Origin: Billgrantia tianxiuensis
Lineage (GTDB): Bacteria > Pseudomonadota > Gammaproteobacteria > Pseudomonadales > Halomonadaceae
Length of the DNA stretch: 64,000 nucleotides
Direction of reading: 5' to 3'
Assembly: GCF_009834345.1 (NCBI RefSeq)
Contig: NZ_CP035042.1
Span: 434,001 to 498,000, forward strand
Under the pieces are notes generated by a model that was not told where the DNA came from, searched no databases, and saw nothing but the letters and a program-made list of their open reading frames with translations. Made by a program: the position numbers and the translations under genes. Shown piece after piece: positions 1-9,119 of the stretch (position 1 is its first letter; each line of letters begins with the position of its first letter).

Positions 1-304
<304 letters not shown>

Positions 305-314
305 TTAGGTATCT

Positions 315-1205
315 TCAGTGCGGTTCTGGTGTACCTAGCGGTACGGCATGGCGCCGCAGCTTCGCCCTTAGGCTGTGATGGCGGCCGAGCAGGGCGGAGA
401 GCACGTAGCCAACGCCAGCCAGCAGGATGATGGCCGGCCCCGAAGGAACGCTGAGATGGTAGGAGAGCAGTAGCCCGCCGAGGCTGGCGAAAACGGCCAG
501 CACAATGGCGATGGTGATCAATCCCTCCAGGCGTTTGCTCCAGAAGCGTGCGGTGGTAGCCGGCAGCATCATCAGGCCCACGGCCATCAAGGTTCCCAGG
601 GTCTGGAACCCGGCGGTGAGGTTGAGCACCACCAGGCCGAGGAAGACGCCATGCACCAGGCCGCCCTGCCTGCCCTGGCCACGCAGGAACAGCGGATCGA
701 GGCACTCGACCACCAAGGCGCGAAAGATCAGCGCCAGGGTGATCACGATCACGCTGCTGATGGCCGCGATCAGCACCAGCGCAGTGGAGTTCACCGCCAG
801 GATCGAGCCGAACAGCACATGGGTGAGATCGACGCTGCTGCCACCCAGCGAGACCAGCATGACGCCGGCTGCCAGCGAGATCAGGAAGAAGCTGGCCATG
901 GCCGAGTCCTCCCGGTGTCCCGTCATTTGCGACACGCTGCCGGCCAGTACCGCGATCAACAATCCCGACAGCACGCCACCCAGGCTCATGGCCGGCAGCG
1001 AGAAGCCCGCCAGGAGGAAGCCCAGCGCCACGCCGGGCAAAATGGCGTGTGCCATGGCATCGCCGATCAGGCTCATGCCGCGCAGCATCAGGAACACACC
1101 CATGGGCGGGGCCGCCAGCGAGAGAGCCAGGCCGGCCACCGCGGCGCGGCGCATGAAACCGTAGTCGAAGGGGGCGATCAGCCACTCATAAAGCAGCTCC
1201 ATCAT
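315..1205 (-). CDS. Metal ABC transporter permease (ZnuB/MntB family)
   Basis: About 296 residues, very hydrophobic, with the family signature near the N-terminus (residues around 30-60: MGVFLMLRGMSLIGDAMAHAILPGVALGFLLAG) and the conserved ALVVECLDPLF and LTAGFQTLGTLMAVGLMMLPA segments of ABC-3 family metal permeases. The start chosen (1205) overlaps the stop of the upstream ATPase gene in an ATGA arrangement; a second Met directly follows (1202). The downstream neighbour is the binding protein. The three proteins form an inner-membrane importer for Zn2+ or Mn2+. A close paralogue is encoded at 2226-3125, which is unusual for such a small locus. Confidence 0.9.
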   Translation of the reverse strand: MMELLYEWLIAPFDYGFMRRAAVAGLALSLAAPPMGVFLMLRGMSLIGDAMAHAILPGVALGFLLAGFSLPAMSLGGVLSGLLIAVLAGSVSQMTGHREDSAMASFFLISLAAGVMLVSLGGSSVDLTHVLFGSILAVNSTALVLIAAISSVIVITLALIFRALVVECLDPLFLRGQGRQGGLVHGVFLGLVVLNLTAGFQTLGTLMAVGLMMLPATTARFWSKRLEGLITIAIVLAVFASLGGLLLSYHLSVPSGPAIILLAGVGYVLSALLGRHHSLRAKLRRHAVPLGTPEPH

Positions 1206-1936
1206 GCGTCGATCCCCGGAATGCCCAGGGCCAGCCGTGCCGAACCGAGGTGGGCAGGCTGGCTCTGGAGAAGGGCTTGGGCGGTGGTCCACCGGGCATG
1301 GCCGCCCGTCAGCACCACGACTTCCTCCGCCAGGCGGGCCAACTGCTCCATGTCGTGCAATACCACGATGATGGTGGCGCCCTCGGCCGCCATGTCGCGC
1401 AATACCGTCATCAGTACTTCGACGGTTTCCGCATCGACGTTGGCAAAGGGTTCGTCGAGCAGCAGCAGCTCGGCTTCCTGCATCAGGGTACGACCGATCA
1501 GTGCGCGCTGGCGCTGGCCGCCGGAAAGTTCGCCTAGCGGGCGATGGGCCAGGTGTGAAATCCCCAGGCGCGCCATCACCTCGCGGCCGCGTCGGTAGTG
1601 ACGGGCGCAGTAACCGGTGAGCGCGCCGTGGCTCGGCCAGCTGCCGGTCATCACCAGCTCTTCCACGCTCATGGGAAAGGTGAGATCCAGCGCCAACTGC
1701 TGGGGCAGCCAGGCACGGCGCTCCTTGGGCACCGAGCAGACCACCCTGCCCGCCACCGGGCGCAGCATGCCCATGATGCCCTGAATCAGGGTGCTCTTGC
1801 CGGCGCCGTTGGCACCGACAAGCGCGGTGATCGCGCCGTCGCGAAAGCGGCCGCTCACATGCTCGAGCACGGTGCGGTTGGCCTGGGCCAGCTGCAGGTC
1901 GTGAAGCTCCAGGCGTGAAGGGGGCGACTCGGCCAT
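1202..1936 (-). CDS. Metal ABC transporter ATP-binding protein (ZnuC/MntA family)
   Basis: About 244 residues from the ATG at 1936. It shows Walker A GANGAGKST, the ABC signature LSGGQRQR, Walker B LLLLDEPFANVD and the switch His in VVLHDM. It powers metal import through the adjacent permease. The reading frame is open further upstream, but the start at 1936 is supported because the preceding small ORF stops in the same TGATG overlap and homology begins immediately (RLELHDLQLAQANRTVLEHVS). It overlaps the downstream permease by 4 bases, so the genes are translationally coupled. Confidence 0.9.
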   Translation of the reverse strand: MAESPPSRLELHDLQLAQANRTVLEHVSGRFRDGAITALVGANGAGKSTLIQGIMGMLRPVAGRVVCSVPKERRAWLPQQLALDLTFPMSVEELVMTGSWPSHGALTGYCARHYRRGREVMARLGISHLAHRPLGELSGGQRQRALIGRTLMQEAELLLLDEPFANVDAETVEVLMTVLRDMAAEGATIIVVLHDMEQLARLAEEVVVLTGGHARWTTAQALLQSQPAHLGSARLALGIPGIDA

Positions 1937-2085
1937 CAGCCCAACCACCCTGCCGCCCAGGAGACGGCGAGCCAGAGGACGCCCAGCGGCGCGGCGGCCA
2001 GCAGCAGGCGGCGTGTGGCGGAAAGCGACATCAACGAAAAATGGCACGGCCCCTCGGGGCGATGCCGATGCGTGCGGTGTGCCAT
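1936..2085 (-). CDS. Small His-rich single-span membrane peptide ahead of the metal ABC operon
   Basis: A 49-residue ORF beginning MAHRTHRHRPEGPCHF and followed by one hydrophobic stretch (LLLAAAPLGVLWLAVSWAAGWL). It has a plausible ribosome site (GAGGG about 8 bases before ATG 2085) and its TGA overlaps the ATPase start by one base (TGATG), which suggests translational coupling. It lies directly behind a Zur-like palindrome at 2112-2124. Three His and one Cys in the first 16 residues could bind metal. I do not recognise a family; it could also be only a coupling leader. A later start at 2031 would remove the His-rich part. Confidence 0.45.
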   Translation of the reverse strand: MAHRTHRHRPEGPCHFSLMSLSATRRLLLAAAPLGVLWLAVSWAAGWLG

Positions 2086-2111
2086 GAGTGGCCCTCGCAA
2101 AAACCAATTAA

Positions 2112-2124
2112 GATATAACATAAC
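2112..2124 (-). promoter_or_regulatory. Candidate Zur box upstream of the metal ABC operon
   Basis: On the minus strand the site reads GTTATGTTATATC, close to the proteobacterial Zur consensus GTTATAnTATAAC, and lies about 27 bases before the first ORF of the operon. A better copy of the same motif lies before the second permease gene. The assignment to Zur is inference from motif similarity and the metal-transport context. Confidence 0.45.
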
Positions 2125-2225
2125 AAGATAGCCGGCAAAGTGGCAGTCTCATTACGACAGGTGGCGTCTGAAATCGGTCGTTCCAAGGGCGGCAGTATCC
2201 AGGATTTGGCGCGGAAGGGAACCGT

Positions 2226-3125
2226 TCAACGCAACTGCCCTGCCTGCCGCGACGGTATGACGCGCTTCGGCCTGGTGGTGCCCGTCCTCAACCCCCGGTA
2301 GGGCCCCAGAACCAACGACACGCCATACCCCAGCCCCGCCAGCAGGATAATGGAAGGGCCGGAAGGCAAGCCAGCGTGGTAGGACACCAGCAGCCCCGCC
2401 ACGCTGGAAGCCAGTGCGATGCCGACGGCAATGGCGATCATACCCTCGAGCCGCTGGCTCCAGTAGCGCGCCGCAGCAGCAGGCAGCAGCATCAGCCCAG
2501 CCGCCATCAAAGTTCCCAGCGTTTGAAATCCCATCACCAGACTGACTACGACCAGGACCATGAACAGCGCGTGCGTCCAGCCGGCGTGGCGCCCTTGAAG
2601 CGTCAGGAACAGCGGGTCGAGGCACTCGACCACCAAGGCACGAAAGGAGATGGCCAGGCCAACCAGAATGACACTGCTGCCAAGTGCCACCAGCCACAGC
2701 GTGCGGCCATCCACCGCCAATATACTGCCGAACAGCACATGGCCGAGATCCAGGGCGCTGCCCGAAAGGCTGACGATGGTCACTCCGCTGGCCATGGCAA
2801 TCAGGAACAGGCTGGCCATGGCGGCATCCTCCTTGAGGCCGCTGAACTGCGTGACGCCACCGGCAAGCGCCACGGTGACCAGGCCTGCCAGCACGCCCCC
2901 GAACATCATCAGCGGCAGGGAAAAGCCCGCCAGCATGAAAGCAATGGCTACTCCCGGCATGATGGCGTGCGACAGTGCCTCGCCCATCAGGCTCATGCCG
3001 CGCAGCGTCAGCAGTACACCGAGTATCGGCGCCGTGAAGGAGAGCGCCAGGCAGGCTGCCAGGGCGCGGCGCATGAAGACGTAATCGAAAGGTGACGTGA
3101 GCCACCAGAGCAACGTATCGAGCAT
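2226..3125 (-). CDS. Second metal ABC transporter permease (ZnuB-like paralogue)
   Basis: 299 residues, closely similar by eye to the permease at 315-1205: both share FDYxFMRRA near the start, LRGMSLxGxAxxHAIxPGVA, ALVVECLDPLF and GFQTLGTLMAxGLMLLPA. It is not contiguous with an ATPase or binding protein of its own; about 140 bases separate it from the next operon, which has a separate Zur-like site. It may pair with the neighbouring ATPase as an alternative or heterodimeric permease, as in Tro-type systems with two permeases, or be a duplicated zinc permease. The ATG at 3125 has only a weak ribosome site. Confidence 0.85.
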   Translation of the reverse strand: MLDTLLWWLTSPFDYVFMRRALAACLALSFTAPILGVLLTLRGMSLMGEALSHAIMPGVAIAFMLAGFSLPLMMFGGVLAGLVTVALAGGVTQFSGLKEDAAMASLFLIAMASGVTIVSLSGSALDLGHVLFGSILAVDGRTLWLVALGSSVILVGLAISFRALVVECLDPLFLTLQGRHAGWTHALFMVLVVVSLVMGFQTLGTLMAAGLMLLPAAAARYWSQRLEGMIAIAVGIALASSVAGLLVSYHAGLPSGPSIILLAGLGYGVSLVLGPYRGLRTGTTRPKRVIPSRQAGQLR

Positions 3126-3154
3126 TGGGAGGCCAAGAGTCGTTTTTCAGATAT

Positions 3155-3167
3155 GTTATATCATAAC
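3155..3167. promoter_or_regulatory. Candidate Zur box upstream of the second permease
   Basis: GTTATATCATAAC is an almost perfect palindrome (arms GTTAT and ATAAC) that fits the Zur consensus core and lies 30 bases upstream of the ATG at 3125. It is embedded in an AT-rich stretch (about 3140-3175) that stands out from the GC-rich surroundings, as expected of a promoter and operator. Regulation by zinc through Zur is an inference. Confidence 0.55.
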
Positions 3168-3264
3168 CATATTGGTGATGGGTTTACCTCACTCAGGTGT
3201 CAGCCTGGCGCCCCATTCGCCAGGGGCGTGCTTCGGAAGGGGCGGGCGGCAGCCAGCCCGGCCT

Positions 3265-3930
3265 TCAATAACGCAGAGCCACGCCTACCTGGTTCGGCGT
3301 CACCAAGAGCGCGTATTCGCCCTCCAGATGGATATCCCCTAGTGATACCCGCGCCGGCTTGAAGCGGTTGATGGCCACCGAAGCCTGGCGCGGCTGGGTC
3401 TGTAGCTGCAGCTCGCTGACCAGCATGCCAGTGGCGAAGTTGATTGCCCCGTCGCGACCACGACCGTCGCCCACCCCGATCAGCAGCCCCGAGGCCGTAT
3501 TCACCAACAGCGAGCCGAGGCGTGCCTCCAGGCTGCGGCGCTGGCGTTCTTCCTCGGCCACTGCGTGCAGCAATCGCCGGGCGCTCGCGATATCGCCATC
3601 GCCCTCGCGCAGCTCGCGGTAGGCCGCCGGGTGCGGTTGGCGATCCATCAGCGTGCCGGCCAGCGCCAGGGCCGACTTCACCACGCCCACCCGCGCGTCG
3701 TAGCGATCGTCACGGTCATTCGCCTCGCTGGCCTGATAGGCGTTCACCGCCAGGGTGGTGGCGTATACACCCGCCCAGCCGTACTGCCACACGTTGGCGT
3801 GGCGCTCGCCGCGGGCCAGTGCGTCCTCGTAGGCCTGGTACTCCTGTGTGGGCTGCTGGGCGAAGGTGAAGGGCGCAAAGGTGATGCCCAGCAATAGAGT
3901 GAGCCCGGCGAACGAAAGAAGCCTCGGCAT
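3265..3930 (-). CDS. Secreted protein of unknown function
   Basis: 221 residues from the ATG at 3930, which has GGAG seven bases upstream; the TTG twelve bases earlier is less likely. The N-terminus (MPRLLSFAGLTLLLGITFAPFTFAQ) is a clear signal peptide with a probable cut after AQ. The mature part is mixed polar and Gly/Ala-rich (WQYGWAGVYATTLAVNAYQASEAND, GSLLVNTASGLLIGVGDGRGRDGAINFATGML) and ends with a short strand rich in hydrophobic residues (YALLVTPNQVGVALRY), which could point to the periplasm or outer membrane. No family recognised. It stands alone, divergent from the nitroreductase gene. Confidence 0.7.
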   Translation of the reverse strand: MPRLLSFAGLTLLLGITFAPFTFAQQPTQEYQAYEDALARGERHANVWQYGWAGVYATTLAVNAYQASEANDRDDRYDARVGVVKSALALAGTLMDRQPHPAAYRELREGDGDIASARRLLHAVAEEERQRRSLEARLGSLLVNTASGLLIGVGDGRGRDGAINFATGMLVSELQLQTQPRQASVAINRFKPARVSLGDIHLEGEYALLVTPNQVGVALRY

Positions 3931-4049
3931 GGCGATCTCCAAAATGGCGTATGTCTAAGCGTAGCGTCGTAAAGAGAGTAGCATCGGCCGTGACCGGCCG
4001 GTAACGAACGCGTAAAGTGAAATGAGCATAACGCGATTTGGAGAGTTTC

Positions 4050-4646
4050 ATGCCTCGTCAGTCCCTCGACGACACCGCGCTCGACACCGTCTTTCGCGAA
4101 GCGCACACCCACTACGGCTTCAAGCCGGCGCCTATCGACGAGGCCACCCTGCGCGCACTCTACGACCTGCTCAAGTGGGGCCCCACCTCGATGAACTGCC
4201 AGCCGGCGCGTTACGTCTTCGTGGTGAGCGACGAGGGCAAGTCGCGCCTGATGCCGGCGCTCTCCGAAGGCAACCGCGACAAGGTACACGAAGCCCCGGC
4301 CACCGTGATCGTTGCCGTCGACACCCGCTTCTACGAATTCATGCCTCGCATATTCCCCAGCTCGCCCAACGCCCGCGAGCGCTTCGCCGAAAACCCCGAC
4401 AAGGCCAGCGACACCGCCTGGCGCAACGGCACCCTGCAGGGCGCCTACCTCATCGTGGCCGCACGCATGCTAGGGCTCGACGTCGGCCCCATGAGTGGCT
4501 TCGACAACGCCATGGTCGACGAGGAGTTCTTCCCCGACGGCCGCTACAAGAGCAACTTCCTGGTCAACCTCGGTGTGGGAGAACCCGCGAGCCAGCGCCC
4601 GAGGGGGACGAGGCTGGCGTTTGAGGAAGTGGCGGAGGTGGTTTGA
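4050..4646 (+). CDS. rutE: Nitroreductase-family malonic semialdehyde reductase (RutE/HadB type)
   Basis: 198 residues, the usual length of RutE-type proteins. Typical segments are FREAHTHYGF, LYDLLKWGPTSMNCQPARYVFV (FMN-binding start of the nitroreductase fold), SDTAWRNGTLQGAYLIVAARMLGLDVGPMSGFDNAMVDEEFF and NFLVNLGVGEP. These cytosolic flavoproteins use NAD(P)H; RutE reduces malonic semialdehyde in uracil degradation. No other rut gene is visible here, so the physiological substrate is open. The start at 4050 is supported by GGAG seven bases upstream. It is the last gene before the CRISPR-Cas locus and reads in the same direction. Confidence 0.8.
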   Translation: MPRQSLDDTALDTVFREAHTHYGFKPAPIDEATLRALYDLLKWGPTSMNCQPARYVFVVSDEGKSRLMPALSEGNRDKVHEAPATVIVAVDTRFYEFMPRIFPSSPNARERFAENPDKASDTAWRNGTLQGAYLIVAARMLGLDVGPMSGFDNAMVDEEFFPDGRYKSNFLVNLGVGEPASQRPRGTRLAFEEVAEVV

Positions 4647-4777
4647 GGCGAGGTGACGAGCATCAAGTTTCTGAATGAAAGAAGGCTATCCCTTCGTATG
4701 CGGGTGGCATCGCTTAGCAAGGAATGCTTATATAGATTACTAAACAGATACATATAAAAAAGTACGACAGGGAACTC
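4647..4777 (+). promoter_or_regulatory. Probable promoter region of the cas operon
   Basis: A 131-base gap between the nitroreductase gene and cas1. Its last 60 bases become markedly AT-rich (TTATATAGATTAC around 4728-4740), in contrast to the flanking genes, which fits a promoter for cas1-csy4. I could not pick a convincing -35/-10 pair with correct spacing. Confidence 0.3.
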
Positions 4778-5752
4778 ATGGATGACCTTTCGCCTTCGGA
4801 TCTAAAAACGATCCTGCACTCGAAACGCGCAAATCTTTACTACCTGCAGCACTGTCGCGTGCTGGTCAATGGCGGTCGTGTCGAGTACGTCACCGACGAG
4901 GGAAGCCGCTCGCGGTACTGGAATATCCCCATTGCCAATACGACCTCGCTATTGCTCGGCACGGGTACGTCCATTACACAGGCGGCCATGCGTGAGCTGG
5001 CCAAGGCCGGTGTGTTGGTTGGCTTCTGCGGTGGTGGCGGTACGCCGCTATTTGCCGCCAACGAGGTGGATGTCGATGTCGCCTGGCTGACTCCCCAGAG
5101 CGAATACCGACCCACCGAGTATCTTCAGTACTGGGTGCGCTTCTGGTTCGATGATGAGAAGCGGCTGGCGGCGGCAAAAGCCTTCCAGCTCGCGCGTCTC
5201 GACAGAATCGAATCACTATGGACCGGCCATTCGCTCAAGGAGGCCGGTTTTTCGTTTTCGGCGGATGCGCTTCACCAGGCCTTGGCGACGCATCGCGAAG
5301 CCATCGAGAAGTCACCCAGTACCACCGATCTCCTCACTCTTGAAGCGCGCCTGACCAAATTGCTTTTCAAACTCGCTACCCAGGCCGTGGGCTACGGGGA
5401 ATTCACCCGCGCCAAGCGGGGCAGCGGTGCCGATCCTGCCAACCGTTTCCTCGACCACGGTAACTACCTGGCCTATGGCTTGGCGGCTACGGCTACCTGG
5501 GTTCTCGGCATTCCCCATGGTTTGGCGGTGCTGCACGGAAAGACACGCCGCGGAGGCTTGGTGTTCGATGTGGCCGATCTGGTCAAGGACGCGGTCATAC
5601 TGCCCCAGGCGTTTCTCTCCGCCATGCAGGGCGATGAGGAGCAGGAGTTTCGCCAGGCGTGCATCGAACGGCTGACCAGAACCGAGTCTCTGGACTTCAT
5701 GATCGATACCCTGAAGGCGGTCGCCGGAGATCTAGGAGCGACGGAGCCATGA
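4778..5752 (+). CDS. cas1: CRISPR-associated endonuclease Cas1, subtype I-F
   Basis: 324 residues, the usual length for I-F Cas1. The metal-binding catalytic residues are visible as Glu189 (TLEARLTK), His253 (AVLHGKTRRGG) and Asp264/Asp267 (LVFDVADLVKD); these fall one position from the E190/H254/D265/D268 set I recall for the Pseudomonas aeruginosa protein. Cas1 with the Cas2 domain of the next gene inserts new spacers at the leader end of the array. Its TGA overlaps the ATG of cas2/3 (ATGA at 5749-5752), so the two adaptation proteins are translationally coupled. First gene of the cas operon. Confidence 0.97.
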   Translation: MDDLSPSDLKTILHSKRANLYYLQHCRVLVNGGRVEYVTDEGSRSRYWNIPIANTTSLLLGTGTSITQAAMRELAKAGVLVGFCGGGGTPLFAANEVDVDVAWLTPQSEYRPTEYLQYWVRFWFDDEKRLAAAKAFQLARLDRIESLWTGHSLKEAGFSFSADALHQALATHREAIEKSPSTTDLLTLEARLTKLLFKLATQAVGYGEFTRAKRGSGADPANRFLDHGNYLAYGLAATATWVLGIPHGLAVLHGKTRRGGLVFDVADLVKDAVILPQAFLSAMQGDEEQEFRQACIERLTRTESLDFMIDTLKAVAGDLGATEP

Positions 5753-8700
5753 ATGTCCTGCTGGTCTCCCAGTGCAGCAAGAACGCGCTCAAGGAGACGC
5801 GGCGCATCCTCGATCAGTTCGCTGAGCGACGTGGTGATCGTACCTGGCAGACGCCGATTACCCAGGTGGGGCTCGATACGCTGAGAAAGCTGCTGCGCAA
5901 GACGGCGCGCAAGAACACCGCCGTGGCCTGCCACTGGATTCGCGGGCGGGACCACAGCGAGCTGTTGTGGATTGTCGGCAATGCCGCTCAGTTCAATGCG
6001 AAAGGGGCGTCACCGACCAACACCACCTGCCGCAATATCCTGCGCGCCGAGGATGAGAATGATTGGCACAGCGGCCGCCTGATCCATCTGCTGGCTTCCA
6101 TGGCCGCCCTGTTTCATGACCTCGGTAAGGCCAGCCGCGCATTCCAGGACCGGCTCCATGGCCGTTTGGAGGGGCGTAACCGTTACCGGCACGAATGGGT
6201 GTCGCTGCGTTTGCTGGAAGCCTTCGTGGGCGAAGACGATGATGAAACCTGGCTTTCTCGCCTCGAACAGCCCACGCCGGACGACGATGAACGCTGGCTG
6301 GACTACCTCAAAAGCGATGGAGTGACTGATGCCGCCGAAGAGGAGAAAGCGCCTTTCATCAAATTGCCGCCACTTGCCGCAGCGATAGGCTGGCTGGTGC
6401 TCAGCCACCATCGCCTGCCGGCGTTGCCGGCCTACGATGACAACGGGCGGCAAAAATGGGTCGGGGCTCGTGCCGATATGAACGCAGCCAACCTACCTAC
6501 GCTCCCCAACGCCATCACGGCGGCTTGGAACGAATGTGTCGAATTGGCCGAGATACAGGACGTCAGGCCGTACTGGGAATTTCCCCATGGCCTGCCTGTC
6601 ACGACTGACGCATGGCGGCAGCGCAGTCGGCGGCTGGTGCGGCAGCTAAAAGAAGTTAGGGTGTCGACACCACCCCTGGAGTCTCCCTACGTCATGCATC
6701 TGGCGCGTTTGGCATTGATGCTGGCGGATCACCACTATTCGAGCCTGACCGGCACTGGGCGGCTTCCTGGTGCTTGGACAACCGCGCTATACGCCAATAC
6801 CGCTGTGCTGAATGGTAAGCGTCAGCTATGCCAGCCGTTGGAGGAGCACCTGCTGGGTGTAACCCGGGCGGCGGGTGAAATCGTTCACCGCTTGCCGGAC
6901 ATGTCTAAAGCCCTGCCTCGGATTGCGCGGCACAAGGGCTTTCGCCAGCGTAGCAGCGACCCTCGCTTTCGCTGGCAGGACAAAGCCTTCGATCTAGCGA
7001 CAGGCTTGCGTGACAAGGCTCGCGAGCATGGCTTCTTCGGCATCAACATGGCCTCTACCGGCTGTGGCAAGACCATTGCCAACGGCCGAATCATGTACGC
7101 CTTGAGCGATCCCGAGGAAGGCGCTCGCTTCTCGATAGCCCTTGGCCTGAGAACGCTCACCCTGCAAACCGGGCAGGTCTATCGCGAGAGACTTGGGCTG
7201 GGTAGCGACGATTTGGCCATCCGAGTGGGTGGCAGTGCCAGCTGTGTGCTCTTCGAGCACCAGCAGCGTGAGAGCGGTGGCTCGGAGTCCCGCGCCGCAT
7301 TGCTGGATGAGCAGAGCCATGTCCATTTCGAAGGTCAGGTCGATGAACATCCGCTGCTGTCGCGAGCCGCGAATGACCCGCATGCCCGAGCGCTGATCGG
7401 TGCGCCGGTGTTGGTATGTACCATCGATCACCTCATACCGGCCACGGAGAGCCTGCGCGGTGGTCATCAGATCGCCCCCATGCTGCGGCTGATGAGCAGC
7501 GACCTCGTGCTCGATGAGCCGGATGACTTCGACATCAGCGATCTACCCGGCCTGACGCGCCTGGTGTACTGGGCAGGGCTGCTCGGCTCGCGGGTACTAC
7601 TCTCCTCGGCCACGCTGCCACCCGCCTTGGTGCGTGGGCTGTTCGAGGCCTATCGTGCCGGTCGCGCAGAGTATCAGCATCATCGCGGCGTTCCAGGCAC
7701 TCCCGTGAATCCCTGTTGTGCCTGGTTCGACGAATATGGCTGCGCCCAACAGCAGTGTGCCGAGGGTGAGCAGTTCGATGCCGCTCATAAGCAGTTCGCT
7801 CAGCAGCGCGCCGTTCGGCTCGGTGAGCAGGCGCCGGCCCGCCGTGGCTACCTCGTACCATTGTCTGCTCCCACCGCCCATCCGGACGCCGTTCATGCAG
7901 CGGTCGCCCAGACGATACTCACCGAAGCTTACTCACTCCACGAGCAGCACCACTCGGTCGATCCCCATAGCGACAAGCGAGTCAGCTTCGGCCTGGTGCG
8001 GATGGCTAATATTGAGCCGCTGGTCGCCGTTGCCCAGGCGCTCTACCGGTCGGAAATTCCGGAAGGTTGGCAAATTCACCTTTGCGTCTACCACTCCCAG
8101 TTTCCGCTGCTGCTGCGCTCACGCCTGGAAGCACGCCTGGACCGAACGCTCGACCGACGCAGCGAGGATGCCGTTTTCGATCTCGCCGACATTCGTGCGC
8201 GGATCGGCGGCTGCTCCGCTCAAGATCAGCTTTTTATCGTGCTTGGGTCGCCGGTCACCGAGGTTGGTAGGGACCACGATTATGACTGGGCCGTGGTCGA
8301 GCCCTCATCGATGCGCTCAATCATTCAGCTTGCCGGTCGCGTGCGCCGCCACCGTCCTGCCCCCGTCCATGCCCCCAACATTGCACTGCTTGGGACCAAC
8401 GTTCGGCACCTGAAACGGGTCACGCCGGCCTTCAGCCGGCCAGGTTTCGAGACCGAGCGGGACTGGCCGCTGAGGTCGCACCAGTTGGCGGAGCTTCTGA
8501 GAGAGGCTGAGATCGACCATATCGACTCTCGCCCACGCCTGCTACCGGGCGAGGTGCTAGAGCCGGCTCAGAAGCTGGTCGATCTCGAGCATGCGCGACT
8601 TGCCGCGCTCATGATCGAGGGTGCCGATGCTGCTCCTGGGCGCCAGCGGCGCAGGCGTCGCGGTGAGTCGGCGCAGATTCATCTCGGTGCCTATCTCTTC

Positions 8701-9090
8701 TATCGCCCTGCATCGATGACCCTCGGGGCGCTACCGATACAGCACCATCCTTTCCGGGAGGACAGCGAACCGGAGTGCGAATTCGTACTGCTCCCGGATG
8801 AGACAGAGGAAGACTACGGCTTCTGGCGAGTGGAGCAGGACGGCAGGGAGGAGAGGCTGACACGCGTGGAGACCGAGCTGGGCCGGATACCGGAGGATGT
8901 TTTCCACCAACCACGCATCGCCCCCTGGAACGAACCCGACTACATGGCCGCATTGGCGGATCAAGCCGAGGCCATGGACGTGGAGCTAGAGCGATGCGCC
9001 CAGCGCTTTGGCCGCATCCGCCTGAAAACGAACCACGCCCCGCAGGGTTGGCATTTTCATCCGGCGCTGGGGTTTGTGAAGAAACGATAA
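5749..9090 (+). CDS. cas3: Cas2-Cas3 fusion nuclease/helicase, subtype I-F
   Basis: 1113 residues. The N-terminal ~95 residues (MNVLLVSQCSKNALKETRRI...) form the Cas2 domain that marks I-F systems. An HD nuclease domain follows with His123-Asp124 (LFHDLGKAS). The superfamily 2 helicase part shows Walker A STGCGKT (residues 436-442), a DExD-like box D589-E-P-D592, motif III S619-S-A-T622 and motif VI QLAGRVRRH (860-868). The protein is recruited by the Csy surveillance complex to degrade target DNA, and through the Cas2 part joins Cas1 for adaptation. The start at 5749 is fixed by the ATGA overlap with cas1; the longer open frame upstream is cas1 sequence. Confidence 0.97.
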   Translation: MNVLLVSQCSKNALKETRRILDQFAERRGDRTWQTPITQVGLDTLRKLLRKTARKNTAVACHWIRGRDHSELLWIVGNAAQFNAKGASPTNTTCRNILRAEDENDWHSGRLIHLLASMAALFHDLGKASRAFQDRLHGRLEGRNRYRHEWVSLRLLEAFVGEDDDETWLSRLEQPTPDDDERWLDYLKSDGVTDAAEEEKAPFIKLPPLAAAIGWLVLSHHRLPALPAYDDNGRQKWVGARADMNAANLPTLPNAITAAWNECVELAEIQDVRPYWEFPHGLPVTTDAWRQRSRRLVRQLKEVRVSTPPLESPYVMHLARLALMLADHHYSSLTGTGRLPGAWTTALYANTAVLNGKRQLCQPLEEHLLGVTRAAGEIVHRLPDMSKALPRIARHKGFRQRSSDPRFRWQDKAFDLATGLRDKAREHGFFGINMASTGCGKTIANGRIMYALSDPEEGARFSIALGLRTLTLQTGQVYRERLGLGSDDLAIRVGGSASCVLFEHQQRESGGSESRAALLDEQSHVHFEGQVDEHPLLSRAANDPHARALIGAPVLVCTIDHLIPATESLRGGHQIAPMLRLMSSDLVLDEPDDFDISDLPGLTRLVYWAGLLGSRVLLSSATLPPALVRGLFEAYRAGRAEYQHHRGVPGTPVNPCCAWFDEYGCAQQQCAEGEQFDAAHKQFAQQRAVRLGEQAPARRGYLVPLSAPTAHPDAVHAAVAQTILTEAYSLHEQHHSVDPHSDKRVSFGLVRMANIEPLVAVAQALYRSEIPEGWQIHLCVYHSQFPLLLRSRLEARLDRTLDRRSEDAVFDLADIRARIGGCSAQDQLFIVLGSPVTEVGRDHDYDWAVVEPSSMRSIIQLAGRVRRHRPAPVHAPNIALLGTNVRHLKRVTPAFSRPGFETERDWPLRSHQLAELLREAEIDHIDSRPRLLPGEVLEPAQKLVDLEHARLAALMIEGADAAPGRQRRRRRGESAQIHLGAYLFYRPASMTLGALPIQHHPFREDSEPECEFVLLPDETEEDYGFWRVEQDGREERLTRVETELGRIPEDVFHQPRIAPWNEPDYMAALADQAEAMDVELERCAQRFGRIRLKTNHAPQGWHFHPALGFVKKR

Positions 9091-9119
9091 AGAAGAGACA
9101 ACACGCAGCGGGGATTTCT

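Noticed and set aside
3204..3224. CCTGGCG/CGCCAGG hairpin downstream of the secreted protein gene as a terminator.
   Set aside because: The stem is real (7 bases, 7-base loop) but no T run follows on either strand and it lies close to the second Zur-like promoter region, so function is not supported.
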